NCBI RefSeq assembly: GCF_014698935.1
Contig: NZ_JACVMN010000001.1
Span: 992,001 to 1,056,000 of the forward strand
Source: Flagellimonas sp. S3867
GTDB lineage: Bacteria; Bacteroidota; Bacteroidia; Flavobacteriales; Flavobacteriaceae
Direction: 5' to 3'
Length of the DNA: 64,000 bases
Position numbers and translations under genes: made by a program. This document shows positions 53,234 to 61,138 of the stretch, piece by piece (positions within the stretch are counted from its first letter, which is position 1; each line of letters starts with the position of its first letter). The notes beneath the pieces were generated by a model. It was not told the origin of the DNA, did not search any database, and saw only the letters and a list, made by a program, of their open reading frames with translations.

Positions 53234-53656
53234 ATGGGAAGAGTTAAAAATTTGAACAAATGGGCGAATGCCCATACCTATTATCCTTTGGATTTGGTGC
53301 GAATTGCCCTTGGAATCTTTCTTTTTTACAAGGGAATTGAATTTATGACCAATCATGAGCAGATGGCGATCATGGTTAGGCCTTTTCAAGAAATGCCAGG
53401 GGGGATGATTCTTTTACACTACATAGCCCCTGCTCATTTTGTGGGTGGTTTTTTAATTGTCGTGGGATTGCTTACCCGATGGGCAGCAGCAGCTCAATTG
53501 CCTATTTTGATTGGTGCGGTTTTGACCAACTTCTTAGGAGAAATGAATACGACCAACCTTATTTTGGCCACCGTTACATTGCTGGCTTGTGTTTTTTTCT
53601 TTGTATACGGCTCTGGAAAACACTCGGCGGATTATTATTTAAAAATGCAACAGTAG
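53234..53656 (+). CDS. DoxX-family membrane protein
   Basis: The 140-residue inner-membrane protein has four hydrophobic segments: LDLVRIALGIFLFYKGIEF, GGMILLHYIAPAHFVGGFLIVVG split around residue 65-80, WAAAAQLPILIGAVLTNF and LILATVTLLACVFFFVYG. DoxX/MauE-like proteins are associated with thiosulfate:quinone oxidoreductase or thiol redox; a function here is not evident. Confidence 0.87.
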   Translation: MGRVKNLNKWANAHTYYPLDLVRIALGIFLFYKGIEFMTNHEQMAIMVRPFQEMPGGMILLHYIAPAHFVGGFLIVVGLLTRWAAAAQLPILIGAVLTNFLGEMNTTNLILATVTLLACVFFFVYGSGKHSADYYLKMQQ

Positions 53657-53672
53657 GGTTTGCTTATTTGGA

Positions 53673-55835
53673 TTATAAATTGTCCAACTGATTGCTCTTA
53701 CCATCAGTACTAATGGTCCAAAAGAATCCTACAAAGAAAAAACTATCGGCAGGAGGAGTTATTGCTCTCCTATCATAAATTCCATTCATATTGGGCGTGT
53801 CGGCATATTGATAATTGCTGACATTATTAAAACTCAGCAGATTATTAACGGAAAAGTATAGAATTTTCTGCTGATCTATAAGGTAGGCCCAATTGACGCT
53901 TAGATTGTTGTACGATTTGGTCTTCTCAGCCAAAAACCCAGGCGTATTTGGATTGTCATAAGGTCTGCCCGACCCATATGAATAAGAAAGTCCTACCTGT
54001 GAGCGCAGTTTATTCACCCAGTATTTGGTCACAAGAGAGAAATTGTGTTTTGGTGCAAAATTGGGAGTTGCCCTTTCGCTAAAATTTTGATAGTCCCGCT
54101 CAGTATCCAAATATGAATATGAAATCCAATAATCCAAGTTATTAATACTCTTGTTATCTCTCCAAAAAACATCAAGACCTGCAGCATAACCATTCCCCAG
54201 ATTGGTAAAATTTGAATCAAATTGAGGTTGTTCCGCATCATATTTTACCAAATTGTCATAATCCTTATAATAGCCTTCTGCCCTAAACGTTTTGCCGTCG
54301 CCAACATATTGATAGTTTAAAATATAATGTGAGGTTTTTTCGGATAAAAGTGGTTGGCCAAACTTGGCCACATTGGTCAATGGGTTCTGATAGAAATCTC
54401 CATACGCCAACGAAAATTGCCCTTTATCTCCAGGTTTATAGGCCAATGACACCCTTGGAGAAACTGTAAAATCTTGCATTAAAGAACTATGTTCTCCGCG
54501 AATTCCAAGTTTCATCGCAAATTGATTGCTCAAGAAAATATCGGTTTCCGTAAAACCAGCCCATAATTGGTCGTCATAACTACCCTCAAAAGTAAAACCG
54601 TCATTTGCCATAAAGGTTTCCTCATAGTCTGTGTTAAATAGTTCAGAACCAAAAGTAAGGTTGAATCTGTTACTGAAATTCTTTCGCAACTTCACTTTAA
54701 CGTGAGATGCCGTTTCCTTGGTTTCAATGGCATTTTCCAACAAACCAATGTCATTTGAATCCCTAGAAACAGCTGCCCCAGTGGTCAAGCTCCAATCGTT
54801 TTCAAAAAAGTACTTGTAGGATGAGTTAAAATATAGGTTGTTGTTCTTTAAACGAAACCTGATAAAATCATCAAAGTTGATGTCCTCCTGGTCGATGTCC
54901 AAATTGGAATGATTGAACCCGGTATACAACTTAAACATGCTCTTTTCCCCTTTGCTTCTAAAAACCGCCTCCCCGGCAATGGATTCATAAGGACTGTTCC
55001 ATCGAACTCCTTGACTTGAAGGAATCAATGACTCGTAGGGCGAAAGATTGATGTAGGAGGTGTTTATACTCAGTGATTGATCACCCCATATTTTAGTATG
55101 ACCCAATCCACCACCAACAGACATTAAAGAAATATCCGTTTTCTCCTGATCCGGTACATCGGTTGTATTCAAAAGTAGAACACTTGACAATGCCTGACCG
55201 TATTCTGCGGAATATCCTCCAGTGCTAAAGGTGATTCCCTTAAACAGAAATGGCGAAAATCGTCCTCTTGTAGGTATATTGTTTGCTGTTGCATTAAACG
55301 GTTGAAAAACCCGAAGACCATCAATAAACACCTGAGTCTCACCTGCGGAACCACCGCGCACAAATAGTCGGCCATCTTCATTCACTGTTGTGGTACCCGG
55401 TAAGGTCCGTAACGCGGCAACAAAGTCCCCGGCAGCCCCAGCAGTAGTAACAATATCCAGTGGTTTTAAAACCGAAACCTTTGAGTTATCCCCCGCTTCA
55501 AACGTTCCTGCAGTCAAGGTAACCCCGGTCAGCGCATTAATCGATTCCACTAATTTTATTTGCAGATTTTCAAGATGCTTCACATCTCCTACCTCATAAT
55601 ACGGGTCAAAAGACAACATTGAGATTACCAGGGTTTGTGTACCGGTTTCTGTGGTCTCAAAGCTGAATTTTCCATGCTCCGTTGTTGAAGCTCCATCATA
55701 AGTACCTTCCAAATATACATTTGCGCCAACTATCGGGTTATTTTTGGTGTCCGTGACCGTCCCTGATACTATGGTTTGTGAAAGTAATATTCCTGTACTT
55801 AAGAAAGTAAGCAAAAAAAATATCTGGTTTTTCAT
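53673..55835 (-). CDS. TonB-dependent receptor, predicted LytTR-regulated
   Basis: The 720-residue outer-membrane transporter has a signal peptide (MKNQIFFLLTFLSTGILLSQ), a CarboxypepD-reg-like domain (SGTVTDTKNNPIVGANVYLEG), plug (LRTLPGTTTVNEDGRLFVRGG, QVFIDGLRVFQPFN) and barrel. Substrate unknown; no SusD or DUF4249 partner is adjacent. ATG 55835 is chosen: an in-frame start at 55889 lies upstream of the predicted promoter and gives a non-signal leader. The promoter has a LytTR-type direct repeat with the same geometry as the 2TM/kinase operons, so it is probably controlled by the regulator at 35918. Confidence 0.94.
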   Translation of the reverse strand: MKNQIFFLLTFLSTGILLSQTIVSGTVTDTKNNPIVGANVYLEGTYDGASTTEHGKFSFETTETGTQTLVISMLSFDPYYEVGDVKHLENLQIKLVESINALTGVTLTAGTFEAGDNSKVSVLKPLDIVTTAGAAGDFVAALRTLPGTTTVNEDGRLFVRGGSAGETQVFIDGLRVFQPFNATANNIPTRGRFSPFLFKGITFSTGGYSAEYGQALSSVLLLNTTDVPDQEKTDISLMSVGGGLGHTKIWGDQSLSINTSYINLSPYESLIPSSQGVRWNSPYESIAGEAVFRSKGEKSMFKLYTGFNHSNLDIDQEDINFDDFIRFRLKNNNLYFNSSYKYFFENDWSLTTGAAVSRDSNDIGLLENAIETKETASHVKVKLRKNFSNRFNLTFGSELFNTDYEETFMANDGFTFEGSYDDQLWAGFTETDIFLSNQFAMKLGIRGEHSSLMQDFTVSPRVSLAYKPGDKGQFSLAYGDFYQNPLTNVAKFGQPLLSEKTSHYILNYQYVGDGKTFRAEGYYKDYDNLVKYDAEQPQFDSNFTNLGNGYAAGLDVFWRDNKSINNLDYWISYSYLDTERDYQNFSERATPNFAPKHNFSLVTKYWVNKLRSQVGLSYSYGSGRPYDNPNTPGFLAEKTKSYNNLSVNWAYLIDQQKILYFSVNNLLSFNNVSNYQYADTPNMNGIYDRRAITPPADSFFFVGFFWTISTDGKSNQLDNL

Positions 55836-55857
55836 GACTTTTCGTTGTTTGATGCCA

Positions 55858-55928
55858 CAAAAATGCTTGCGAAATAAAACATCGGCCAATCTGAATTACC
55901 GAACTGTTATTTAATCGGGTTGAATTGT
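55858..55928 (-). promoter_or_regulatory. LytTR-type site and promoter of the TonB receptor
   Basis: On the minus strand ACAATTCAA (55920-55928) and ACAGTTCGG (55899-55907) are direct repeats with a 12-bp spacer. TTG at 55889-55887 is the -33 element and CATTTTTG at 55865-55858 the -7 element, 33 nt after the site. The spacing equals that at 40147-40217 to the base. Confidence 0.72.
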
Positions 55929-55944
55929 TCGAATTAGAAACTGT

Positions 55945-56988
55945 TTATTGAATGGATTGATATATTGGCGGAAAAACTTTTTCCAGAAAGTTATTCCATT
56001 GCTGATTGTTTTGGGCAAAGCTCACCAGATATTCTTGAACGGCTATGATCATCATGTTGTCTTCGGGAATCAACATCAAAGCCTGGCCACCAAAACCCTG
56101 TCCAAAATAGACCTTACGATCTAAATTATCGGCCACATACCATTGAAGACTATATTTGGTTGCCGATTGTGGTATGTCTATTTGTGCCGTGGAAGATAGA
56201 GTCACCCATTCTTCCGGAATCAATTCTTGTCCATTCCACATGCCGTTATTCAAAAACAGTTGTCCAAATTTGATCAGATCATGCGTCCTAAGTTCCAATC
56301 CTACCCCACCCCAAGCATTACCATCTGGGTCTGTTTCCCATTCAAATGAGGTAATTCCTAAAGGGTCCAGCAAATTTTCTATGGCATAGTCTCTAAATGT
56401 ACCATTGGATATCTTCGCTATAATATCGGTAACCACATGTGGTGATAGGGTATTGTAATTAAAGGTTGCCCCAGGTTCGGATTCTAAATCTCTTGACAAT
56501 AAATTTCCAATGGGATCTTGGATGTTCAATCCAAGCAAATCTTCTATTTCTTGTTCCTCATTCCATTGAAGACCAGATGACATATTCAACAAATGTCCTA
56601 TGGTAATCTGCTCCTTGGAAGTTCCTGCCAATTCGGAATACATATCCTTGATTTGGTAATCCAATCCATTAATCAATCCTTGTTCAATAGCAATACCGGT
56701 CAATGCTGAGGTGAAATTTTTGGTAATGGAACGAATTGGGAACAGGTCCCCCGCTTCTTTACCCCTAAAATATTCCTCCACGACCACTTTTTCATCTTTT
56801 ACCACAAGTAATCCATAAAAATTTGAAGATTCAGCAGCATTTTTTACTGCCGTCTGCAATGAAACAATATTCAATCCATCACGAATAACTTCTGTTGGCA
56901 TTTCTGAATCTTCAGGTGAGGTTTCAGAATCGCTTTGCTGGCACGCAAAAAAGCAAGTGACAAAAAACAGATAAAAAAGAGTTCTCAT
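55945..56988 (-). CDS. Serine hydrolase (beta-lactamase/class C fold) lipoprotein
   Basis: The 347-residue lipoprotein (FFVTCFFACQQ) has the SxxK motif SITK in FPIRSITKNFTSALTG, YNTLSPHVV as the YxN-like motif and the conserved helix LGITSFEWETDPDGNAWGG. The third motif (HxG/KTG) reads GQGFGGQALML. This fold covers esterases, D-amino-acid peptidases and beta-lactamases; substrate cannot be told. It stands just upstream of the LytTR-regulated receptor in the same direction, but that receptor has its own promoter. Confidence 0.9.
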   Translation of the reverse strand: MRTLFYLFFVTCFFACQQSDSETSPEDSEMPTEVIRDGLNIVSLQTAVKNAAESSNFYGLLVVKDEKVVVEEYFRGKEAGDLFPIRSITKNFTSALTGIAIEQGLINGLDYQIKDMYSELAGTSKEQITIGHLLNMSSGLQWNEEQEIEDLLGLNIQDPIGNLLSRDLESEPGATFNYNTLSPHVVTDIIAKISNGTFRDYAIENLLDPLGITSFEWETDPDGNAWGGVGLELRTHDLIKFGQLFLNNGMWNGQELIPEEWVTLSSTAQIDIPQSATKYSLQWYVADNLDRKVYFGQGFGGQALMLIPEDNMMIIAVQEYLVSFAQNNQQWNNFLEKVFPPIYQSIQ

Positions 56989-57199
56989 AGTTGTGGGTAT
57001 TATTTATGGGCAACTTATTTATGTTCACATGGGTATTCTCCAAGTCGAATCAAAAAACATGCCACCAAATCACCTTGAACCCAAGAATATGGATTCATTA
57101 CGATTCAGTCAACAAAAACAACATTTCGGTATTCTTAAATTTCTAAGCTGTTGGTATTGAAAGAGTTTTGGTATATCAGAAACATCAAAAACAAGAATT

Positions 57200-57619
57200 A
57201 TGAAAACTGTAACACTAACATTGGGATTACTTTTAATATGCTTTTCAGGTTTTTCCCAAGCAGACTCAGGTAACAACATCGAAGTATCTATCGACAACAT
57301 TTTAAGTAACGATGGAAAGGTAATGGTAAGTCTTCACACAAAAGACACTTTTATGAAAGGGCCTGGAATTCAAAATCTGGAAAGTAAGATTGAAAATGGA
57401 AAAGTGTCATTTACCTTTCAAAACGTACCTGAAGGCACGTATGCCATCATGGCCTTGCATGATGCAAACGAAAATCAACGAATGGATTTTGAAAGCAATG
57501 GAATGCCAAAAGAAAATTATGGTTTGTCCGGCAATGCTAACTCTTACGGTCCTCCAAACTTTGAAGCAGCCAAATTCAATGTAGCGGGGAATAATCTAAA
57601 ATTCAGCATTCGATTTTAG
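57200..57619 (+). CDS. DUF2141 secreted protein
   Basis: The 139-residue protein has a signal peptide (LLLICFSGFSQ) and DUF2141 features: IDNILSNDGKVMVSLHTKDTF, VPEGTYAIMALHDANENQRMDF and MPKENYGLSGNA. The DANENQRMDF stretch resembles a calcium-binding-type loop. Small single-domain secreted protein; function unknown. A terminator follows. Confidence 0.9.
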   Translation: MKTVTLTLGLLLICFSGFSQADSGNNIEVSIDNILSNDGKVMVSLHTKDTFMKGPGIQNLESKIENGKVSFTFQNVPEGTYAIMALHDANENQRMDFESNGMPKENYGLSGNANSYGPPNFEAAKFNVAGNNLKFSIRF

Positions 57620-57645
57620 AATCCAAGTTTATTTATCAATCAGCT

Positions 57646-57679
57646 AAAAGGTGTGCCGTTGGCACGCCTTTTATTTTGT
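57646..57679 (+). terminator. Intrinsic terminator after the DUF2141 gene
   Basis: AAAAGGTGTGCC pairs with GGCACGCCTTTT around GTT (one G-T pair), followed by ATTTTG. Confidence 0.85.
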
Positions 57680-57763
57680 GCTTTACACTTTAAGCGTTAC
57701 ATTTAAGTAACCGTACATCAACCACTTTAAACCAATACCATCAAACCAAACCTCCTCTTATTT

Positions 57764-60700
57764 TTGTTTATATGCTTGACGGTGCACACCATGACAGCAC
57801 AAAGCAAAAGCCAGGACAGTCTGCTTACTGTTTGGCAAGATATCTCGAAACAGGATAGTACAAGACTTGAAGCGGCATATTCGATTTTTATTTCTCGGTT
57901 CAGACAAAATTTAGATTCGGCCAGGGTTTTTGGAAATGAAATGCTTGAGTTTTCCCAAGAAACCAATAATCTACAATGGCAAGCTACGTCAACTCGATTG
58001 GTTGGAAATACTTATGCTGTTCAGGGGAAACTTGAAGATGCACTGAATTGGTTCAATAGAAGTCTCGTTCTTTCTAAAAAATTGGAAAGCCAAAAGGATA
58101 TTGCCGTTACCCTTAGTAATATTGGAACTATACATTATGAGATAGGAAATTATACACAGTCCATTTCATTTTTGCTGGAAGGCCTCAAAATTTCCGAAGA
58201 ACTTGATGACAAACCGGGGTTATCCAGAGTTACCAACAATCTTGGCAATGTTTTCATTGAACAAAAGAACAATGAAAAAGCTCTGGAGTATTATTTATAT
58301 AGCTTAAAACTTAAAGAGGAGCTCAATAACCCAAGGACACTACCTGCAGCCTATAACAATATTGCCTTGGTCTATGGTAATCAAAAAAAGTATGACCAAG
58401 CATTTCAATACTTAATAAAAAGTATTGAAATAGCTGAAGAAGTAAATGATAAAATAGGACTGAGCAGGGCATACGCCAATATGGGGTCACTTTACAACGA
58501 ACAGGGCGATTACAAAACGGCTCTGGAATTTTTGAATAAAAGCATACGTATAAAACGTGAGATTCAGGATAATGAAGGACTCCCGACCACTTATCTATAC
58601 CGTGGAAAAACATATTTAAATCAGAAAAAGTTTCAGTTAGCTAAAAGAGATTGCACGAAAAGTCTGGCGATGAGTGAAAAAATGGGAGCCCTTTTGGCCC
58701 AAGAAGAGGCTTGCGAATGTCTTAGTTTAGCGTGGGAGGGTCTTGGGAACGCAAATAAATCGCTTGAATTTTATAGAAGATTTACTGTACTCAAAGATTC
58801 CCTGTTCAATAAAAATAAAACTGAAGAAATCACTAGGAATGAGCTACAATATCAATTTGAAAAAGAGCAATTGGCAGATAGTATTGCTTTTCATAGCCAG
58901 CAAGCAGCGCAGCAAGTTGCTTTTGAACGTGATCTGAACACACAACGTAATAAGTTCTATATTTTTCTGTTTGGAGGTCTTGGGCTTTTACTTTTTGGAG
59001 TTTTTTATTGGCGTTCCAGACAAAAAACACAAGAATTAAAAAAGGAGCGCGAAGTTGTTCAAAGATTAAAACAGGTAGATCAATTAAAAGATCAATTTCT
59101 TGCGAATACCTCCCATGAACTTAGAACACCTCTAGTTGGTATTATAGGTTTAACCGAGTCGCTAAAAGAAGGTATTGCAGGAAAACTTTCGAAAGCAGCA
59201 TTGGAGAATTTAGACATGATAGCCAATAGCGGCAAACGACTTTCACACCTTGTGAATGACATTCTCGATTTTTCAAAATTGAAGAACAAGGATATTGAGC
59301 TCTCTCTTCGTGAGGTGGATGTTCATGCACTATCCACTATTGTGCTGCGATTATCACACCCTTTGATCCAAGATAAAAAGTTAAAACTCATAAACTCAAT
59401 CCCCAAAGATGTGCCTTTGGTAAATGCCGATGAGAACCGATTGCAACAAATCATGCATAATCTAATTGGGAATGCCATCAAGTTTACCCAAAAAGGCTAT
59501 GTGACATTGTTTTCTGAAACCAAGGACGATATGCTGAGTATATCCATCACAGATACGGGCATTGGTATCCCGGAAGATAAATTGGACACCATTTTTAATT
59601 CTTTTGAACAAGCAGATGGATCAACGCAACGGGAATATGGTGGCACAGGTCTTGGCCTTTCGGTAACCAAACAGTTGGTTGAACTGCATGGAGGGTCAAT
59701 TGATGTTTCCACAGAAGAAGGGAAAGGTTCCATTTTCACCTTTACACTTCCCTTGAGTTCGACGGACCGCAAAGACTTTGAATCAAATGGCACCACTTCT
59801 ACAGATTTTGTTCAGATGCGCTCTACCCTTCAAAAAGAATTGCCTTTACCCGGATCAAAAAAAATAAAGGGACAAGAGGTTCCCCGAATCTTGATTGTTG
59901 ATGACGAGCCAGTGAATAGAAGAGTACTTGAAAATCATTTGACCGTCGCCGGTTATGAAATAACCGAAGTCAGCTCCGGCAAGGAGGCTTTAGAAGAATT
60001 GGAGAATGAAAACCTGTATAACCTAGTGCTTTTGGATGTAATGATGCCCGGAATCTCAGGCTATGAGGTGTGCGAAAAAATTAGGGAACGATATATCGCA
60101 AGTGATCTTCCCGTGATACTGTTGACCGCTAAAAATACGGTTAACGAACTCGTAGTTGGATTCAATGCAGGAGCCAACGATTATTTGACCAAGCCAATCT
60201 CCAAAAATGAACTATTGAGCAGGATTAAAACACATATTAATCTAAATACCATCCATAGGGCCACTTCAAGATTTGTTCCTTCAGAATTTGTGCAATCCGT
60301 AGGAAAACAATCCATTACAGATGTGAGGCTCGGTGATCATATAGAGAAAAACGTAACCGTTTTGTTTTCTGACATTAGAGACTACACCACACTTGCCGAA
60401 AGTATGACCCCTGAACAAAATTTTAAGTTCGTTAATGCCTATGTGGGACGTATGGGACCAATAATCAAAGAAAATGAAGGTTTTGTAAATCAGTATTTAG
60501 GTGATGGTATCATGGCTTTGTTTCCGCATAAATCGGAAAGTGCTTTGGACGCCGCCATTGAAATGCAACGAACCCTATCCCTCTATAATAAAAGGCGGGT
60601 CAAAGAAAAGGGGTACGCTCCTATCTCTGTTGGAATGGGTTTACATACCGGGCAATTGATCATGGGTATAATTGGTGATACCCAAAGAAATGATCCGGCA

Positions 60701-61123
60701 GTAATCTCCGATACCGTAAACAGTGCTTCACGCGTAGAAGGTGTAACCAAACATTTTGGAGCAAACATCATTATCAGCGAAGACACCTTAAATTCCATGA
60801 CAGATATAAGTGGTTTCAATTTCAGATATTTAGGCAAGGTCAGAGTGAAAGGCAAGCAAAAGGCTATAGGGATTTATGAATGTATCGATGGTGATAAGGT
60901 GGAAAGTATAACCTTGAAATTGGAAACAAAAAAGAATTATGATGCAGGTGTAAAACTGTTTTTTGATCAAAACTTCGTTGATTCCCTCGAACTGTTCGAA
61001 AAGATTCTTGTGAAGAATCCCAAGGATACGGTTACACAATATTTTGTTTCTGCCTGCGAAAAATACATTTCGGAAGGTGCACCCAAAAACTGGCAATCCA
61101 TGACTGTAATGCATGAAAAATAG
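57764..61123 (+). CDS. TPR - hybrid histidine kinase - receiver - adenylate/guanylate cyclase
   Basis: This 1119-residue signalling protein joins: TPR repeats (about 45-330), a membrane segment (398-417, FYIFLFGGLGLLLFGVFYW), a HisKA domain with H-box NTSHELRTPL near 449, an HATPase (GGTGLGLSVTKQLVELHGG), a receiver (RILIVDDEPVNRR near 709, LLDVMMPG near 757) and a class III cyclase from about 860 (VLFSDIRDYT, LGDGIMALF, DTVNSASRVEG with the catalytic Asn/Arg). A final TPR-like helix pair closes it. The listed start is TTG 57764; a complete signal peptide appears only if translation begins at the ATC codon 57740 (KPNLLLFLFICLTVHTMTAQ follows it). Confidence 0.92.
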   Translation: MFICLTVHTMTAQSKSQDSLLTVWQDISKQDSTRLEAAYSIFISRFRQNLDSARVFGNEMLEFSQETNNLQWQATSTRLVGNTYAVQGKLEDALNWFNRSLVLSKKLESQKDIAVTLSNIGTIHYEIGNYTQSISFLLEGLKISEELDDKPGLSRVTNNLGNVFIEQKNNEKALEYYLYSLKLKEELNNPRTLPAAYNNIALVYGNQKKYDQAFQYLIKSIEIAEEVNDKIGLSRAYANMGSLYNEQGDYKTALEFLNKSIRIKREIQDNEGLPTTYLYRGKTYLNQKKFQLAKRDCTKSLAMSEKMGALLAQEEACECLSLAWEGLGNANKSLEFYRRFTVLKDSLFNKNKTEEITRNELQYQFEKEQLADSIAFHSQQAAQQVAFERDLNTQRNKFYIFLFGGLGLLLFGVFYWRSRQKTQELKKEREVVQRLKQVDQLKDQFLANTSHELRTPLVGIIGLTESLKEGIAGKLSKAALENLDMIANSGKRLSHLVNDILDFSKLKNKDIELSLREVDVHALSTIVLRLSHPLIQDKKLKLINSIPKDVPLVNADENRLQQIMHNLIGNAIKFTQKGYVTLFSETKDDMLSISITDTGIGIPEDKLDTIFNSFEQADGSTQREYGGTGLGLSVTKQLVELHGGSIDVSTEEGKGSIFTFTLPLSSTDRKDFESNGTTSTDFVQMRSTLQKELPLPGSKKIKGQEVPRILIVDDEPVNRRVLENHLTVAGYEITEVSSGKEALEELENENLYNLVLLDVMMPGISGYEVCEKIRERYIASDLPVILLTAKNTVNELVVGFNAGANDYLTKPISKNELLSRIKTHINLNTIHRATSRFVPSEFVQSVGKQSITDVRLGDHIEKNVTVLFSDIRDYTTLAESMTPEQNFKFVNAYVGRMGPIIKENEGFVNQYLGDGIMALFPHKSESALDAAIEMQRTLSLYNKRRVKEKGYAPISVGMGLHTGQLIMGIIGDTQRNDPAVISDTVNSASRVEGVTKHFGANIIISEDTLNSMTDISGFNFRYLGKVRVKGKQKAIGIYECIDGDKVESITLKLETKKNYDAGVKLFFDQNFVDSLELFEKILVKNPKDTVTQYFVSACEKYISEGAPKNWQSMTVMHEK

Positions 61124-61138
61124 TCAAGCTATTTTTTC
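61115..61138. terminator. Bidirectional terminator between the hybrid kinase and PFOR genes
   Basis: GAAAAATAG pairs with CTATTTTTTC around TCAAG. It overlaps both stop codons; the stem is AT-only apart from two pairs, so efficiency may be modest. Confidence 0.5.

Noticed and set aside
55836..55889. Upstream start at 55889 for the second TonB receptor
   Set aside because: It lies upstream of the predicted promoter and would put 18 polar residues before the signal peptide.
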